Shown here: one piece after another, positions 30,608 through 41,575 of the stretch
Layout of the letters: every line of letters starts with the position of its first letter
Position numbering within the stretch: position 1 is the stretch's first letter
Assembly (NCBI GenBank): GCA_022605405.1
Contig: JABYQQ010000004.1
Span: 2,728,001-2,792,000 of the forward strand
Length of the DNA stretch: 64,000 bases
Direction: 5' to 3'
From: Earliella scabrosa
Lineage: Eukaryota; Basidiomycota; Agaricomycetes; Polyporales; Polyporaceae
The notes under the pieces: model-generated
Databases searched by the model: none
What the model was told of the DNA's origin: nothing
The model's input: only the letters and a program-made list of their open reading frames with translations
Made by a program: the position numbers and the translations under genes

Positions 30608-32995
30608 TCAATCCACCCAGGTCGGGTAAAACGATGCCCAGTCGCGCACCTTTGGCGTGTAGTCTGGCATACGTTCCATCCTCACCTTCACGCTCTTGTG
30701 CACGAGCGGCGACTCCATCTCGGGCGGCATCTTGCGCCCCCGCCCACGGTTGAACCTGCGCGACGACGCGACAGCAGTCAGCACGAAGGCTCCCCCACAC
30801 TCAACCACCAGCAAGGGAACACGAGAAGAAGCCCTGAAGGATACTCACGTCCACCGCTTGCGTTGCTCAATCGGAAGGAATTCCACTATCCACCACCACG
30901 GCTTGCGCGAGAGCTGGTCGTAGACCTGACACACCGCATCCCTAGCCTCCTGCTGCTCCTCGTCCACAGGCATCTCCAATGACCCCGTGTGCAACGGACC
31001 TTTCACACCGCCCGCCTTCGTTGTTCCGACGAGCGTGCGGGTCGTGGATGCCGAGATGTCCCGCGTATGCTTGCCTGCCTGCGGCAAGAGTGTGGCGGGG
31101 TCGAGCCCGATGTCCTTGAGGAGCTCGGCGTGGAAGCGGATGCCGGTGTGTGCGCGGAAGCACTCGCGTATCATCCACCGGAGGGGAATATGGGCGAGCG
31201 AGTTTTTCTCTTCGTCGAGTACCGAGCCGCCTCCGACATCTGGTCCACGGTAGAAGGTCAGGAGGATATGCGGAAAGCACGAGCGTCCAGCGAATCGAAA
31301 GCCAAAGAACCGTCAGTCCACGCTCGCCCTAGTGTCCATAATGAATGCGACAAACCTCTGTGACAGCCCGCAAACCACACCTCCTTGACATCCGTCGGCT
31401 TCGGCTTCGTGCTGAGCTGCTGCTGCAATTTGCTGAACGCCGCCTCTTCCTCGGTCAGCGACTTCTCCAGCGACTTGTCCTTCTTCCGCATCAGCGTCCC
31501 GAACCAGCTCCATGCATCCGTCCATAGCTTGTTCCCCGCCTGCCCTCTTGCATCCGCGACCTCGTCCGCGATTTCCTCCGCCGCCTCCACCGCCATCTCC
31601 GCGCTGTTGCCTGCAGTCTCTGCCCTCTCTGCCGCCTCGTTCTCCACGCTCAGGCCCGTCGCCACCGCACCATCGTCCTTCGCCGTGAGACCGGGCTTCG
31701 CTTTCGAGTTGGGATCCTTCTCCGTTCTCGTGCGGCGCATGTGCGGGCGCGGCATGTCGCCGGGGTGCGTGCCCTGGAGGCAGTCTGCTTCCGACGTCCG
31801 CTGGTAGTGGTTAACTTGGAACTTGGCCCGCCGCTCGTCGAGCGAGAGCGCGTGGCGGAAGGTGCGGATGGCCGTGTTCGATGCCGTGAAAGGGAGCCTG
31901 CGGGGGATCACCCCGACTGAACAGACTGTGTCCCTGTGTGCGCCGGAGCACGGCAGAACATAGAACAAACATGCATGCGTCAGTTTCCGCAGCACAATGA
32001 GGTGAATGGGGAGCGGGAAAAGGATATTTGGGACGAGATCAGGTTTGGGTGGCTTACCAGACGCCAATGAAGTCGATGTCGACATCTATGGAGAACGCCC
32101 TCTTGAACAACGTACTCTGCTTCCAGCCAGTCCTGTCCATGCGGGAGTACATCTTGTACGCAAACGAGATCTGCTGGCGGTTGCGCGCGGGCAAGAGCCC
32201 CACCTTGTGCAGCATCCCGGCGAGGGCCCGTGCGGTGTACGCGCCCCGCGAGAATCCGAACAGGCAGATTTTGTCCCCCGCTTGGTCTGCCAGACGGTAT
32301 GGATCAGCCTGCGAATGTGAATTGCGATATCACAGGTGCGTACAGGTCTCCATAAGGAACTCGTAGCCCCCTGAAGCACAGTAATGAAGGCGTCAGGGCC
32401 GAGTACGCTCGCGTGACAAAGTGGACGAAGTGACGCACCCATGACATGCTCATCGAGGTTCCATGCGACCATTTGGTCGAGCGTCTTCGACACAGCTCGA
32501 CCCACTGCAGTCACGAGTTTGGGGTTTGTGTAGGTCCCGATACCGGTCTGGAGGACGCAACAGGTTATGTACCCAGTCATGATCGCGATCGACACCAATA
32601 CCTGATAGTACACCATCTGCTCGCGCTGATCGTCGCGCTTGAGCAGACTGAAAAATTTGACCACGTTTGAGTTCTGGAAAGAAACATAGAACGTCAGAGT
32701 TGTTGCGCGTGCGCACTGACAAATGGGGAGAGAAGGATGTGGAGGCGTTGTCGTCCCGGACGGACAGGTAAACACGCACATCGGAGTCAAACTGGTCTCC
32801 CGTGCCGTCGAAACAGAGGACCAGCGTGCGGGGTGCACGCGGGTCGTACGGCGGGATGATGTCGTTGTCGACAGTAGTCTCGCTTGACGTGCTGCTGTGG
32901 GTGCGGGTGCGCAAGTGGGTTGGCTCCTGGGAGTCTAAGGATGTCTGGGAGTAGGAAGGCTGCCAGTGACCTTGACGGTTAGAAACTTGACTCAT
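30608..32995 (-). CDS. DUF2235 alpha/beta-hydrolase-like protein
   Basis: Member of the DUF2235 (T6SS phospholipase-like) hydrolase family, common in fungi. The start MSQVSNRQGHWQP (ATG 32993-32995) has a TATA box about 105 bp upstream. Family motifs in order: RTLVLCFDGTGDQF, SNVVKFFSLLKRDD, QMVYYQTGIGTY, the nucleophile elbow CLFGFSRGAYTARALAGMLH with G-x-S-x-G, DIDFIGVWDTVCSVG, FRHALSLDERRAKF, and after a long insertion EVWFAGCHCDVGGGS. The insertion (about 31450-31780) is low in complexity and rich in Ala, Glu and Lys. The C-terminal part includes IPLRWMIRECFRAHTG and KPWWWIVEFLPIEQRKRWT|FNRGRGRKMPPE. Family hydrolase activity is unproven in fungi. Confidence 0.88.
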
Positions 32996-34604
32996 GTTGG
33001 GTCTGTGAAGGTGGGGAGTAGTACTACGGGAATCGTGGAGTATTGCAGAGGAAGAAGAATGCAATGACGAGTGATAGAGAGACACGTACCCATAGGTCGC
33101 TTTTATACCGACGTTGGACCGTGGCGCTTTTGGGACATTGGGGTTGCGCGAATTCGGCAGATCTGGGTTGTTCGAACGTTAAGACTCAGAACCCGTTAGA
33201 TGGCACAGGGATCACCATCGGCGGGGTCGTGGACTGAGTTCTGTCAACGGGCGGGATAGCTTGCCGAGTCTTTGACTTCGCTAGTGGCATTGCGCAGGTG
33301 CTTGTCTTCTATAGTTCGTAGATTTGATCCATAGTGTTCGTGACGAGTGGGCGATCCGTTGTATGTGGCTTGAGAAGAGCAGAGATCTGCTGGAGGCGGA
33401 GCAGAAGCGATTGTCCATGAATAGCTGCCTCTGCCTATAGTGCACAGTCGGAACAAGTGATTCGCTGTGCCGAATACAGTTCTGCATCAAGCTACAATTT
33501 CGGCGGTTAGAAGATTGTTCGCATAAACGGGATTTGGAGAAGTCATCACCACATGGAACGAGCGAACCACACGGGCACGGAAACTCGCCGAGACCAGATA
33601 CATGCGCCCGCGTGTACCCTGACAGCGAAAATCGCGGACTAGAATCCGAGTTAGTCTCAATCAAATGGAGAGAGTTGTGTTGAATACTGACAGCCAATGT
33701 TCCGAGTTATGCTCAATGAAACAGAGAAGGCTGCATAGCATTGACAAGAGCTCCTAGGCAGTTCGGGTGCAGCAACATGACCCCACGGGGATGTGTCTTA
33801 CTACCCACCGGACAAGGGTCCAGGCGTCCAGGCTGGTGGATAGGAGACCACCGTTAATCGAGTTGCGAAAGAGTCTATGGATTGCAATGCAGAAGGGGTA
33901 CATTGAATACACACCAGGAACTGAGGGCCAGTTCAACAAGCGACCGGAGACGGCTAGTTGCAGGAACAGTTGTTGAAATCTTACGCTTACTCACAGCCTA
34001 CTGAGGCCAAAGAAGGGGGAGACCGTATCCGCCCGCCAGTCGATACTGAACTGAGGCGGGAGCTTCTGCAAGGGCTAGCAACTACTGCAGTTGGATTGTT
34101 GTCAGATTGCTGCGCACGTCTTGTTTACCACGGGAGGGCCGTTGGCGACAACTAACAAGAGCCAGCATCCTGGAAAGATAGTGGGGCTCGAGGGGCTTGA
34201 TTCACCGCACTCATTGCTCTGCGCCGCTCTCGTGAACAGGACCAAGGAACGTTGCGCTGTTGGGATTTTGGCGTCAGGCGTCGACCCCATAGTAAAGAAC
34301 GAGCCTACGGTCACTCACGTAGTGAATGCGATACCACCGCAGGAGCGATCAAAGAAGTATCCGCAAGATAGAGCTTGACCGAGAGCAGTGGCGACGCACG
34401 TAAAATACCGAGACGATGCATCGTCGCGGTCGAGAGCTAGTTGCAAGGTATGCTCCAGTTGTTGTGAGGGTTTGAGAGGTGTATGCGTAACACCCGAGTT
34501 ATTGAGGCATAGATAACACGTCGCCTACATTCACGGAGGGATAGGACACGCGAAATAAAAGCAAGCGATAGGATAGCAACAAGATACAATACTTGCATAG
34601 AATG
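32996..34604. other. 1.6 kb gap, no gene recognised
   Basis: Includes the DUF2235 promoter with its TATA box (33101-33107). The rest shows only short open frames on both strands without family motifs. A 14-bp palindrome GACGATGCATCGTC lies at 34412-34425. Confidence 0.4.
33101..33107 (-). promoter_or_regulatory. TATA box of the DUF2235 gene
   Basis: TATAAAA on the minus strand, about 105 bp upstream of the ATG at 32995. Confidence 0.55.
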
Positions 34605-35174
34605 TCATGATGACCCTGGAGCTTTGGGGACAATACCTGCTCGCTGCGCGAACGTCGTGAACAACATGCGGGGGTCCTCCTCCTCTTCCGATGCTCTATC
34701 ACGCGTCCCTCATGAGCAAGAACGAGCACGGACAATGAGATACAGTATATACGCACCGCCGTTTCATCTCGCTCCTCCATGTAACTTCCCGCAGAGCAGG
34801 ACTCCGTACTGTCGCGCCTATGATCGCAAGAACGAGAGACAGTGCAGCCTCGAGAACGATCTGTGCGTAACAACTTCTTAGTACGCCGTCCGAGTACGCG
34901 TCCACCGCCTGTTTGCGCTCACGTCGTTTGGCAAGGAACCTTCTGGGCGTCCGAGAGCTTTCAGATGTGAAAAGTCTATGCAGCGAGTATCAGTACATGC
35001 CAACGCAGAGTGTTGCATCTGACAACTCACGTTCATATGTCGAGAATGCAGCTAGGAATTGCCACAGCCAAGACGCGTTTTCGTCAGCGCCACGAAGGGA
35101 CGGAAGGCCAGTCACGGATGCTGACCATGTAAGAGCGCGATTGTCGCCACGATGAGCAAGAGTCCGCCTAGCAT
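34605..35174 (-). CDS. EMC5: EMC5 / membrane magnesium transporter-like subunit of the ER membrane complex
   Basis: Small ER protein, core subunit of the EMC insertase. It is split into five or so short exons, so no long open frame marks it. Assembled order: MLGGLLLIVATIALLH (ATG 35172-35174) | AAFSTYE | HFSHLKALGRPEGSLPND | IVLEAALSLVLAIIGATVRS then PALREVTWRSEMKRR | ASEEEEDPRMLFTTFAQRAG. All joins use GT-AG sites with matching phase (for example CAT G|GT...AG|CT GCA). Two membrane helices, the H-x-A-(F/Y)-S-x-(Y/H)-E-H motif, SLP-x-D-(I/V)-V-x-E and W-x-S-E-M match EMC5/MMgT1. The end is uncertain: reading on gives IVPKAPGSS and TGA at 34605-34607. It is divergent from the gene at 35340 with 165 bp between starts. 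Confidence 0.82.
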
Positions 35175-35339
35175 TTCGGGCCTCGATGGGTGCGGCACGC
35201 AGTCAGAGTTGGCGGCGAGAACAGCGTCGAGACTGGGGGCGGCGGTGTCGGCGACGACGGAAACAGGCCGAGACGGGCAGCGCGTCCGTGGTGCGCATGC
35301 TGCGTGGGAGCACGTGCCTGGGGGTATATGGTCTGGCCA
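35175..35339. promoter_or_regulatory. Compact divergent promoter, EMC5 / conserved small membrane protein
   Basis: 165 bp between divergent start codons, which must contain both promoters. No TATA box is evident. Confidence 0.5.
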
Positions 35340-36023
35340 ATGGGGGCCGAGAGTAGCGCGCCTCCCCCTGCAACTGCCGCAAGCGATAAATCCCCCAAAC
35401 CTGCGATGTACTTCTGGTTGTCCGTGTTCGCCCTCTCAGCATTACTGGTAATGTGTGCGTATCCCGTCCAAGCCGCCCTCCGTGCATCGAAAGCACCCCC
35501 AGACCCTGGCTGACCGCCTCACTCCCTCCAGTGACGTTCCGGTACCGAGCTGCGCTCATCAACCCCATGCGGTCCCTCTTTCCGCGACTCGGGCACTACC
35601 AGCCCGTGTCAACGTTCGCGGACCAGGTGGACGCGGGGTTGACGTCCTCGTCGTTCGACATCGAGGCCAACATCCGGGATGGCGACTCCAGAGCTGGTCT
35701 TGACGAGCGCGGAACTCAGGAGGTGCTGGACATCATGCGCCGGGAGCGGGTAAAGTGAGTGTAGCTCTACCTTCTCACTGCTGGTGTTATGGGAGGGATT
35801 CGTCTCCGCAAGAGAGACTTCGCCACTTGGAGTGAGAGCAATGCTGACCTGGTGGCGTTGCCAGCTTTGACCAGGCACGGTTGATCCGGCACAACCAGAT
35901 CCTTGCTGCCAACGGCATCGACCCTTCAGGTGAGTTGTGTCGCTCTTCGTTCGTCTGTGCTTCGATCGACGACCGGGACGTACAGGAATGCCAATGGACG
36001 CGAAGGCTGTCACGCGCCTATGA
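35340..36023 (+). CDS. Small single-pass membrane protein, conserved in basidiomycetes, function unknown
   Basis: Four exons. The start MGAESSAPPPATAASDKS (ATG 35340) leads to one hydrophobic segment YFWLSVFALSALLVM. An intron with GTGCGT donor joins to TFRYRAALINPMRSLFPRLG, then HYQPVSTFADQVDAGLTSSS, FDIEANIRDGDSRAGLDERG, EVLDIMRRERVN | FDQARLIRHNQILAANGIDP | SGMPMDAKAVTRL and TGA at 36021-36023. Splice phases agree at all three joins. The soluble part is highly regular and carries no known catalytic motif. From memory, similar short proteins with this FDQARLIRHN...ANGIDP block occur widely in Agaricomycetes, but I cannot name a function. Topology suggests an N-terminal anchor with a cytosolic or lumenal tail. 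Confidence 0.75.
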
Positions 36024-36116
36024 CCGACACGGCCTTTTTCCCCTTCTCCCCCTCCTACCTTAGTGCTCACCTGCTATCGTCGTGCTTTGCTCGACTCGGA
36101 CAGTTCAACGCTCTCT

Positions 36117-36162
36117 AATTGTGCTTTTGTTTTCTTGCTAATTGTGCTTTTGTTTTCTTGCT
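36117..36162 (+). repeat. Perfect 2 x 23-bp T-rich tandem repeat
   Basis: Two identical copies, 36117-36139 and 36140-36162, each starting AATTGTGC and then T-rich. They lie about 95 bp past the stop of the upstream gene, so probably in its 3' UTR or terminator region. Confidence 0.85.
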
Positions 36163-36915
36163 TGCTTCACATATGTCTCGCGGTGCGTCCAGCACCTGCA
36201 CATAACTCACAATCGTTGTTGCTGTTTGTTTTCTTACTTCTCACCTCCTGGGTGCCGTGTAGTAGTCAATATCGGAACTGTACCACTATCTATCCAGCAT
36301 GTTGTTGCCTGTAGGCACATACATTATCTTGGCTACTGTCTGACTTCCTCACAAGAGCTGTGCTAGACTGGTGACTGGTCGGTTGGCCGCTGGTGCGTTG
36401 CTGCGGTTTACGTGGGCGGTGGCGAAAACTGATGTTGTCTTATTGATACAGTGACCGGTCAGCGGTAATCGGATGTGGCCCATCGTCTGGGCAATGTCCT
36501 GTGTCATCTGTACCGCTCTCCTATTGCACGTACATTGACTCAAAACGCGATGGGTTTACTGCATGCGTTCGAGCGTCTCACCCGGATGATCGAGGGATGT
36601 GGCTAACAGACACAGGAAGGCCTCGGCCGTGCGACGACGTGTCTAGGTTTGCGGCCTTGGGCTGCGCTGGCCGCTCCGATACCACTCCAGACCCGCTGGT
36701 GCAAGTCGGGCTACAATGCCAGTACATGTACGGCTCGAGCTACTCATGATCATTATGCACAGGCCTGAAGCTGAAGTATGCGACTTGTAGCGAAGGTTTC
36801 AATCGCCTCAGCAAACTGCGAGCGGCCGATCGACCTGACGTCACAGTGCTTGTTCGCTTCCCCAAAGTCAGCCTCCCCGGGTATGTCGGCCATGTTCGCC
36901 TCCTCGAGCAAGGCA

Positions 36916-36921
36916 TATAAA
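36916..36921 (+). promoter_or_regulatory. Orphan TATA box
   Basis: TATAAA followed by a pyrimidine-rich stretch and ATG 50 bp downstream, which is promoter-like spacing. The downstream open frame is only 31 codons, so the transcript may be non-coding or spliced in a way I cannot resolve. Confidence 0.35.
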
Positions 36922-37995
36922 CCCCTCCCAGCTCGTCTATCCTCCACATCCTCACTCATCTGCCTACCACATGCTGCACTCTACTCAGCGCATCATGATC
37001 TCGCCTCGGTTCCTGTTCCACCCCACTCGCCCTCCCGATCTTCCTCCACCTCTGGGGGGTGTCTAGATGACACCCCCCGACGCTCGCTCGTGTGCGTCGC
37101 CACGGCTCTCGGTCAACGTCGACTTCGCGGACCCTTACCTGGACGGTACTCTTTCGGGGCATCGCACTGACCAGGTTCGTGGCGTGCTCGTTCTTCACAA
37201 GGTCGACGTCTTACACACCGTAACCCAAAGCTGGTATCGTTCCCATCAGCCGTCTGCTGCGAAATGCTCCTTCGTCCGGTCCACGTCTCGACAAGAGCCT
37301 CGTGCAAAACACGAGAGCGGTGTAGGGGACTGCATGTGGTGAGTGGAGCCCCTTCAATCAGCGAGCGTCGTAAAGCTCATTCGAATCGCAGTCCAAGCCA
37401 GGCACTCCATACCCCTACCCGCGACGATGTTGTTCAGGGTGCATTCTGTGTCTCGGCCGCCTCTCTCCCCGCAGGTTCGGGGTTTGGGAACGCCTGAACC
37501 GGATTGCGCCCTGTGCAGGATTGGCAGCCCTGCATGGCTCATCGTCGCTCGTCTCTACATCACTCCCGCGAGCCTTTCTGGAGATTCGTGATGTGGTCTA
37601 TGTGTTGCAGTCCATCAGGTGATACGACGGTCCATGTGTATGAATCTTAGCTCAAGTCAAGAAATGGAGATTGTTGTGGAGTCCAATATGTCCCATAGGA
37701 TGTCCTCGATCGACTAGATACCGTGCGTTCGGCCTGCTCTGGCCGCAGAGCCACGGACATGAGATCGCTACCTACCAGCCGGATCAACTCAAGATTGCAG
37801 TTGCTGCACAAAGGGAACGTGTAGTCAATAGATCCGTGTTCCCATTACCCAAAGCTATGAAGAATGGCAACCTGGTCCTGGCCACTCATGCACAATACAA
37901 ACACACCGCGTCCCGATCGCTTTTGGTATAGCTACAGTCACGCTGGACCAACAGCGTAGCGAGTCCCACACAACCGTTCTCACACTGATCCAGAA

Positions 37996-39501
37996 CTACA
38001 CCGCGAGCCCGTGGGCGTGTTTTACCGAGTTCGTGTCCCGGTCGGACCCCATTCCCGGGAGCCCGTAGTCGGTCTCGGTCTCCTGTTCCACCGTCTTCGA
38101 CACACGCAGATTAATAGCATGCATGGGAAGCGCCTCCTGGACCCGCGGGACACTTCGCGAATACGCGCTACTCGCCACGCTCACGCTCTGGTTCTGCGCG
38201 CTGCGATCCGAGCGGTGTGCCCAGCCTAGACCGACTCGAACGGTGATGAGCATGAGTGCGATGCCAGAGACTGGTGGGAAGCAGTCGTTAGCGAGGCCAT
38301 TGACGATCGACTTCTTGATATAGGTGATGAAGAAGAACAGGGTCCAGGAGCTGCGAGAATGCGTTGTCAGCACCGAAGTTGGCTTCGTCTAAAGTGAGCA
38401 GGATGTCCAACATACGCATAGAGCGCGGCACTCTCGATGAGGATGCCCAGTGTTCCCTGTAGGCCCGCATGTCAGTCCATGTCGTGTTTGGTTCAACAGA
38501 ACACGAACCTGAACTCGCATGGTACTGGGGAGGTGGGTCACACCCCTCATGGCCCTGTTGGTCGATAGTATACGGTAGGTGATCATGCCTCACATGCTAC
38601 GATCAGGAACATTGCCTTCTAATGATTGGTGTCTCGTTGGCTCACCGGTCCCGTAGAAGTTGTTGCTACAGAGAAATCAACATCGTGAAGACATCAACGC
38701 AAGACACGACGTACATGAATGTCAGGGTGTAGGCCGGGGTAAGCCAGGGTTGGAGCTCAGGTGACTGTCTCGACTTCGTTCTAGCAATCACAACATCGAT
38801 CATGATGCTGCACACTACGACGCAACGGCATGAGCGCGATGGGGCAACGTGTAAGCAAACTGCTCACGGGCTAGCGCGGTAGTGGTTAGTGTTGGCAACA
38901 CCGTGACCCACCACCTCCTGTTCCAGATCACCCAGGTCCGGTAGATCTGCGACCCTCAACGTTACTAGCCATTCGCAAGAGAAGACTAGCCCGAGTATGC
39001 TTGGGGACTCACAACCATGAAGTCACAGGTAACAACGGTGACGGTCGGGATGATGTTCAACGCTTGAGACGTTGGGTGGCCGATGTCCGAAAAAAAGCCG
39101 ACAGGGTTGGTTCCATTCTGAAAGTGAACGAATGCTTGAAACGCGCGGTACACCACGATGCACCAGTCCTGTGTGTCGCCATCACATGTACAGTATAGTC
39201 AGTGCCGAGAGGACGGAACGCGTCGGAGAGTTCGACGTACCGCGGTAACGCTGCACAGCAGAATGATTGTACAGATGAAAAGAGGGGATCGCCACGGAGC
39301 AAGAGTGCCCAACAGGGGAGGCGGGGGACCGTTGTGGAGCTGTCTCGCATACTCTCTCCTATGCCGAGCAACGAAGACGACCAGAGCTGTCACGGCGAGC
39401 ACGAAGAACACGCCGTACAGCGCACTCTGGATGCAGATCGTAGCAAGGTTGACCTCCAGAAGCTCGACCGCGAGCTTCGCCATCTGCTCCGGAGTGGACA
39501 T
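37996..39501 (-). CDS. Seven-transmembrane protein of an Agaricomycete-specific family
   Basis: Integral membrane protein, multi-exon. Segments recognised in order: start MSTPEQMAKLAVELLEVNLA with TICIQSALYGVFFVLAVTAL; SPLFICTIILLCSVTA; then in the next exons HWIVVYRAFQAFVHFQNGT, NPVGFFSDIGHP, PTVTVVTCDFMV, IYRTWVIWNRRWWV, a short CSIMIDVVIARTKSRQSPEL, GTLGILIESAALYASWTLFF, and GIALMLITVRVGLGWAH. The polar tail ends in HAHGLAV. The pattern HWI-x-x-YRAF-x-AF, IYR-x-W-x-(V/I)-W and (I/M)IESAA-(L/I)-Y matches a large receptor-like family of unknown function in mushrooms. Exact exon borders in the middle are inferred. There is no enzymatic motif; a sensory role would be speculation. Confidence 0.78.
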
Positions 39502-41575
39502 GGCGGAGCGGAGGAATTGGTGAGCAGAGGGGAGGGGAGGGGGAGCCTATGCCAAGAGGAGTCAAACCAGGATGACCATGGGCTGAGAGACGGACGTACT
39601 ATATAGCAACATAGGCATTACGCTACCAACTTGGCCGTCCCGGAGGACGCCAGATTCAGGCATGCGACGGGACCCGGCCGACTACCTTGGCTGCGTAACA
39701 AGATCATCGGCGAATATGTTCGTCGTGCGAGAAGCCGGCGGTCTCTGTAGGGCCAATCCTTCTTGCTCCCACACGCCCGCGAAAATCACCGAGCCACTGG
39801 ATGCTCGGTTACAGAACAGTAGGGTGATACTGATGGTACTTCGACATATGTTCGTGGAGGAGCCTTGTGCCCTCGGACATAAGACACAACAATACCGCGA
39901 TAGCGTGTCGGAAGGCTGGCGCTCATCAGCAATATTTAGGTGCATGCAAACTAAATCCACATACGACACGTTCAGAAGCCTGATGAAGCGGAAGCTCCCG
40001 ATACGTTCACAAGGGAGACCCCAATGTCTGGGACGCGGCGTCGAGCACGGCCAGGACATGCTTGAGTCCTGAACCAACCACATTGAGAGGTCCCCAAGTT
40101 TAGAGGTTTCACTCGAGCGTGAACAAGACTCGTACACAGGCACCGCCGCCAATGGTCGCTTGCAAACAGGGTTTAGGATGAGCGCTGTTCGGTTGCGGGG
40201 TCAATAGAATCTCGCACCTGAAAATCGCGGGCGCCGAATGCTCTCACCTCAAAGTCCACGCGAGGGTGCTTCTGCTTCTCACAATGGAGAAATAAGATGT
40301 CTTCCGGATTCGGCACGGGATGAGGCAAAGGAAGAAGCTCGCTCTATTTGCGTGCGAGAATCGGTCGGTCATTGCAGTATCACCGAGCTATTTGCACAGA
40401 ACCATGCATGAGCTGTCACGGGCACGAGAATACTGACCGTGCGGAGTGGGTGCAGGACAACCTAGCAAGTGTCGTTACCAGGGATAACTTGGCTCGGGGA
40501 TGCCGTCCATGCGTTGTCGTCCAGAGCACGGGTGTTATGACGAAGATAGTTGTCGAAGCACCGTCCGTACATCCCGATAGAAAGGGTCCTCCAGCGACCG
40601 CGGGGCCCGAGTACCGTGTTCACCGAAAGGGCACCCGAATCGCACATGAAAGCCCCCGCTCCTTCCAGCGCAGCGTTTAGGTTCCCCAACACTCCGCTGA
40701 TTGGATGCACCGTGCTTGAGACCTGCCAAGACACTCTGAGCGAGTGAAGAGGTCGCTACGAATCTGCATGCACGTTCTCACCTGTGTTCTAATGTTGATG
40801 GATAGACACGTTTTCGAGGCCGTCATCTTCATAATGCCGACATTCGAATTTGATGATTGCATCCGTTTTCGCCCGTCCATCTTCTCAGACAAGGTTCGCA
40901 TGCTGATGCCCATCCAGGGTCGAGGAGAACTTGCAAAGTGATGCCTGCAGTGGGAACATGCCTCGGCCAGATCGAAGAGTAGCGTGCATCTCTGAGATTC
41001 TGTACTGATCACATCAATTCTATTCGACTGTGGTCAGACGAAGGTACTCATCTGCGTTCTGACACTGACAGGCTTGGACCGCGCGGTCGTGCGACGGCAG
41101 AGTCGTCGTAATGTGAGGCGCAGTCTCAGGCGAACTGACAATTCGGAGAAGGGGCTTCGCAGGCATGAGCCCATGTTTTCATCACAATGCAGCTGGCTTT
41201 GGTAGTAGAACGCGGAGAAGAATTCGGCACGCATGAATGCCTTCGGAGTAATTATAGGCACGGTCGAACAAGGCTGAGTACACGAGCACTCACTTTGTGT
41301 ATCTTGCTGGCATTGTGACCTGGATGACTAGACTATTTCGATCTACGTCGAGTACACAAATTCGACTATACACGATGAATAAGTGACTTACCTTGGAAGT
41401 ACCGACCTCATATACCATTGACTCGGTCGTTCCCTAGTTCTCGGAAACAACGCAAATGATGCGAAGCTTTCTATTATCCCCGAAGACGGCCGGGCGACCC
41501 CTCCTATGCCGGACACGTATATAACACTTGCTCCCCGTGCGAGACCACAGACTCTTGCCAAACTCCCGCCCGTCT
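39502..41575. other. 2.1 kb gap, no gene recognised
   Basis: Open frames up to 156 codons on either strand show no family motif, no consistent splice structure and no strong third-position bias. It includes the HRT3 3' flank at the right end. Confidence 0.4.

Larger units (their letters stand above)
36024..37995. other. 2.0 kb gap, no confident gene
   Basis: Starts with a T-rich perfect 23-bp tandem repeat (36117-36162) in the 3' flank of the upstream gene. A consensus TATAAA at 36916-36921 precedes a 31-codon open frame (36971-37066), followed without gap by another ATG frame. No family is recognised anywhere in the stretch. Confidence 0.4.

Noticed and set aside
34412..34425. 14-bp palindrome GACGATGCATCGTC
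   Set aside because: A single short palindrome without repeats, flanking gene or spacing that would suggest a function.
39682..40152. Minus-strand open frame of 156 codons
   Set aside because: Cys/Ser-rich random-looking translation with no family signature. Treated as chance.
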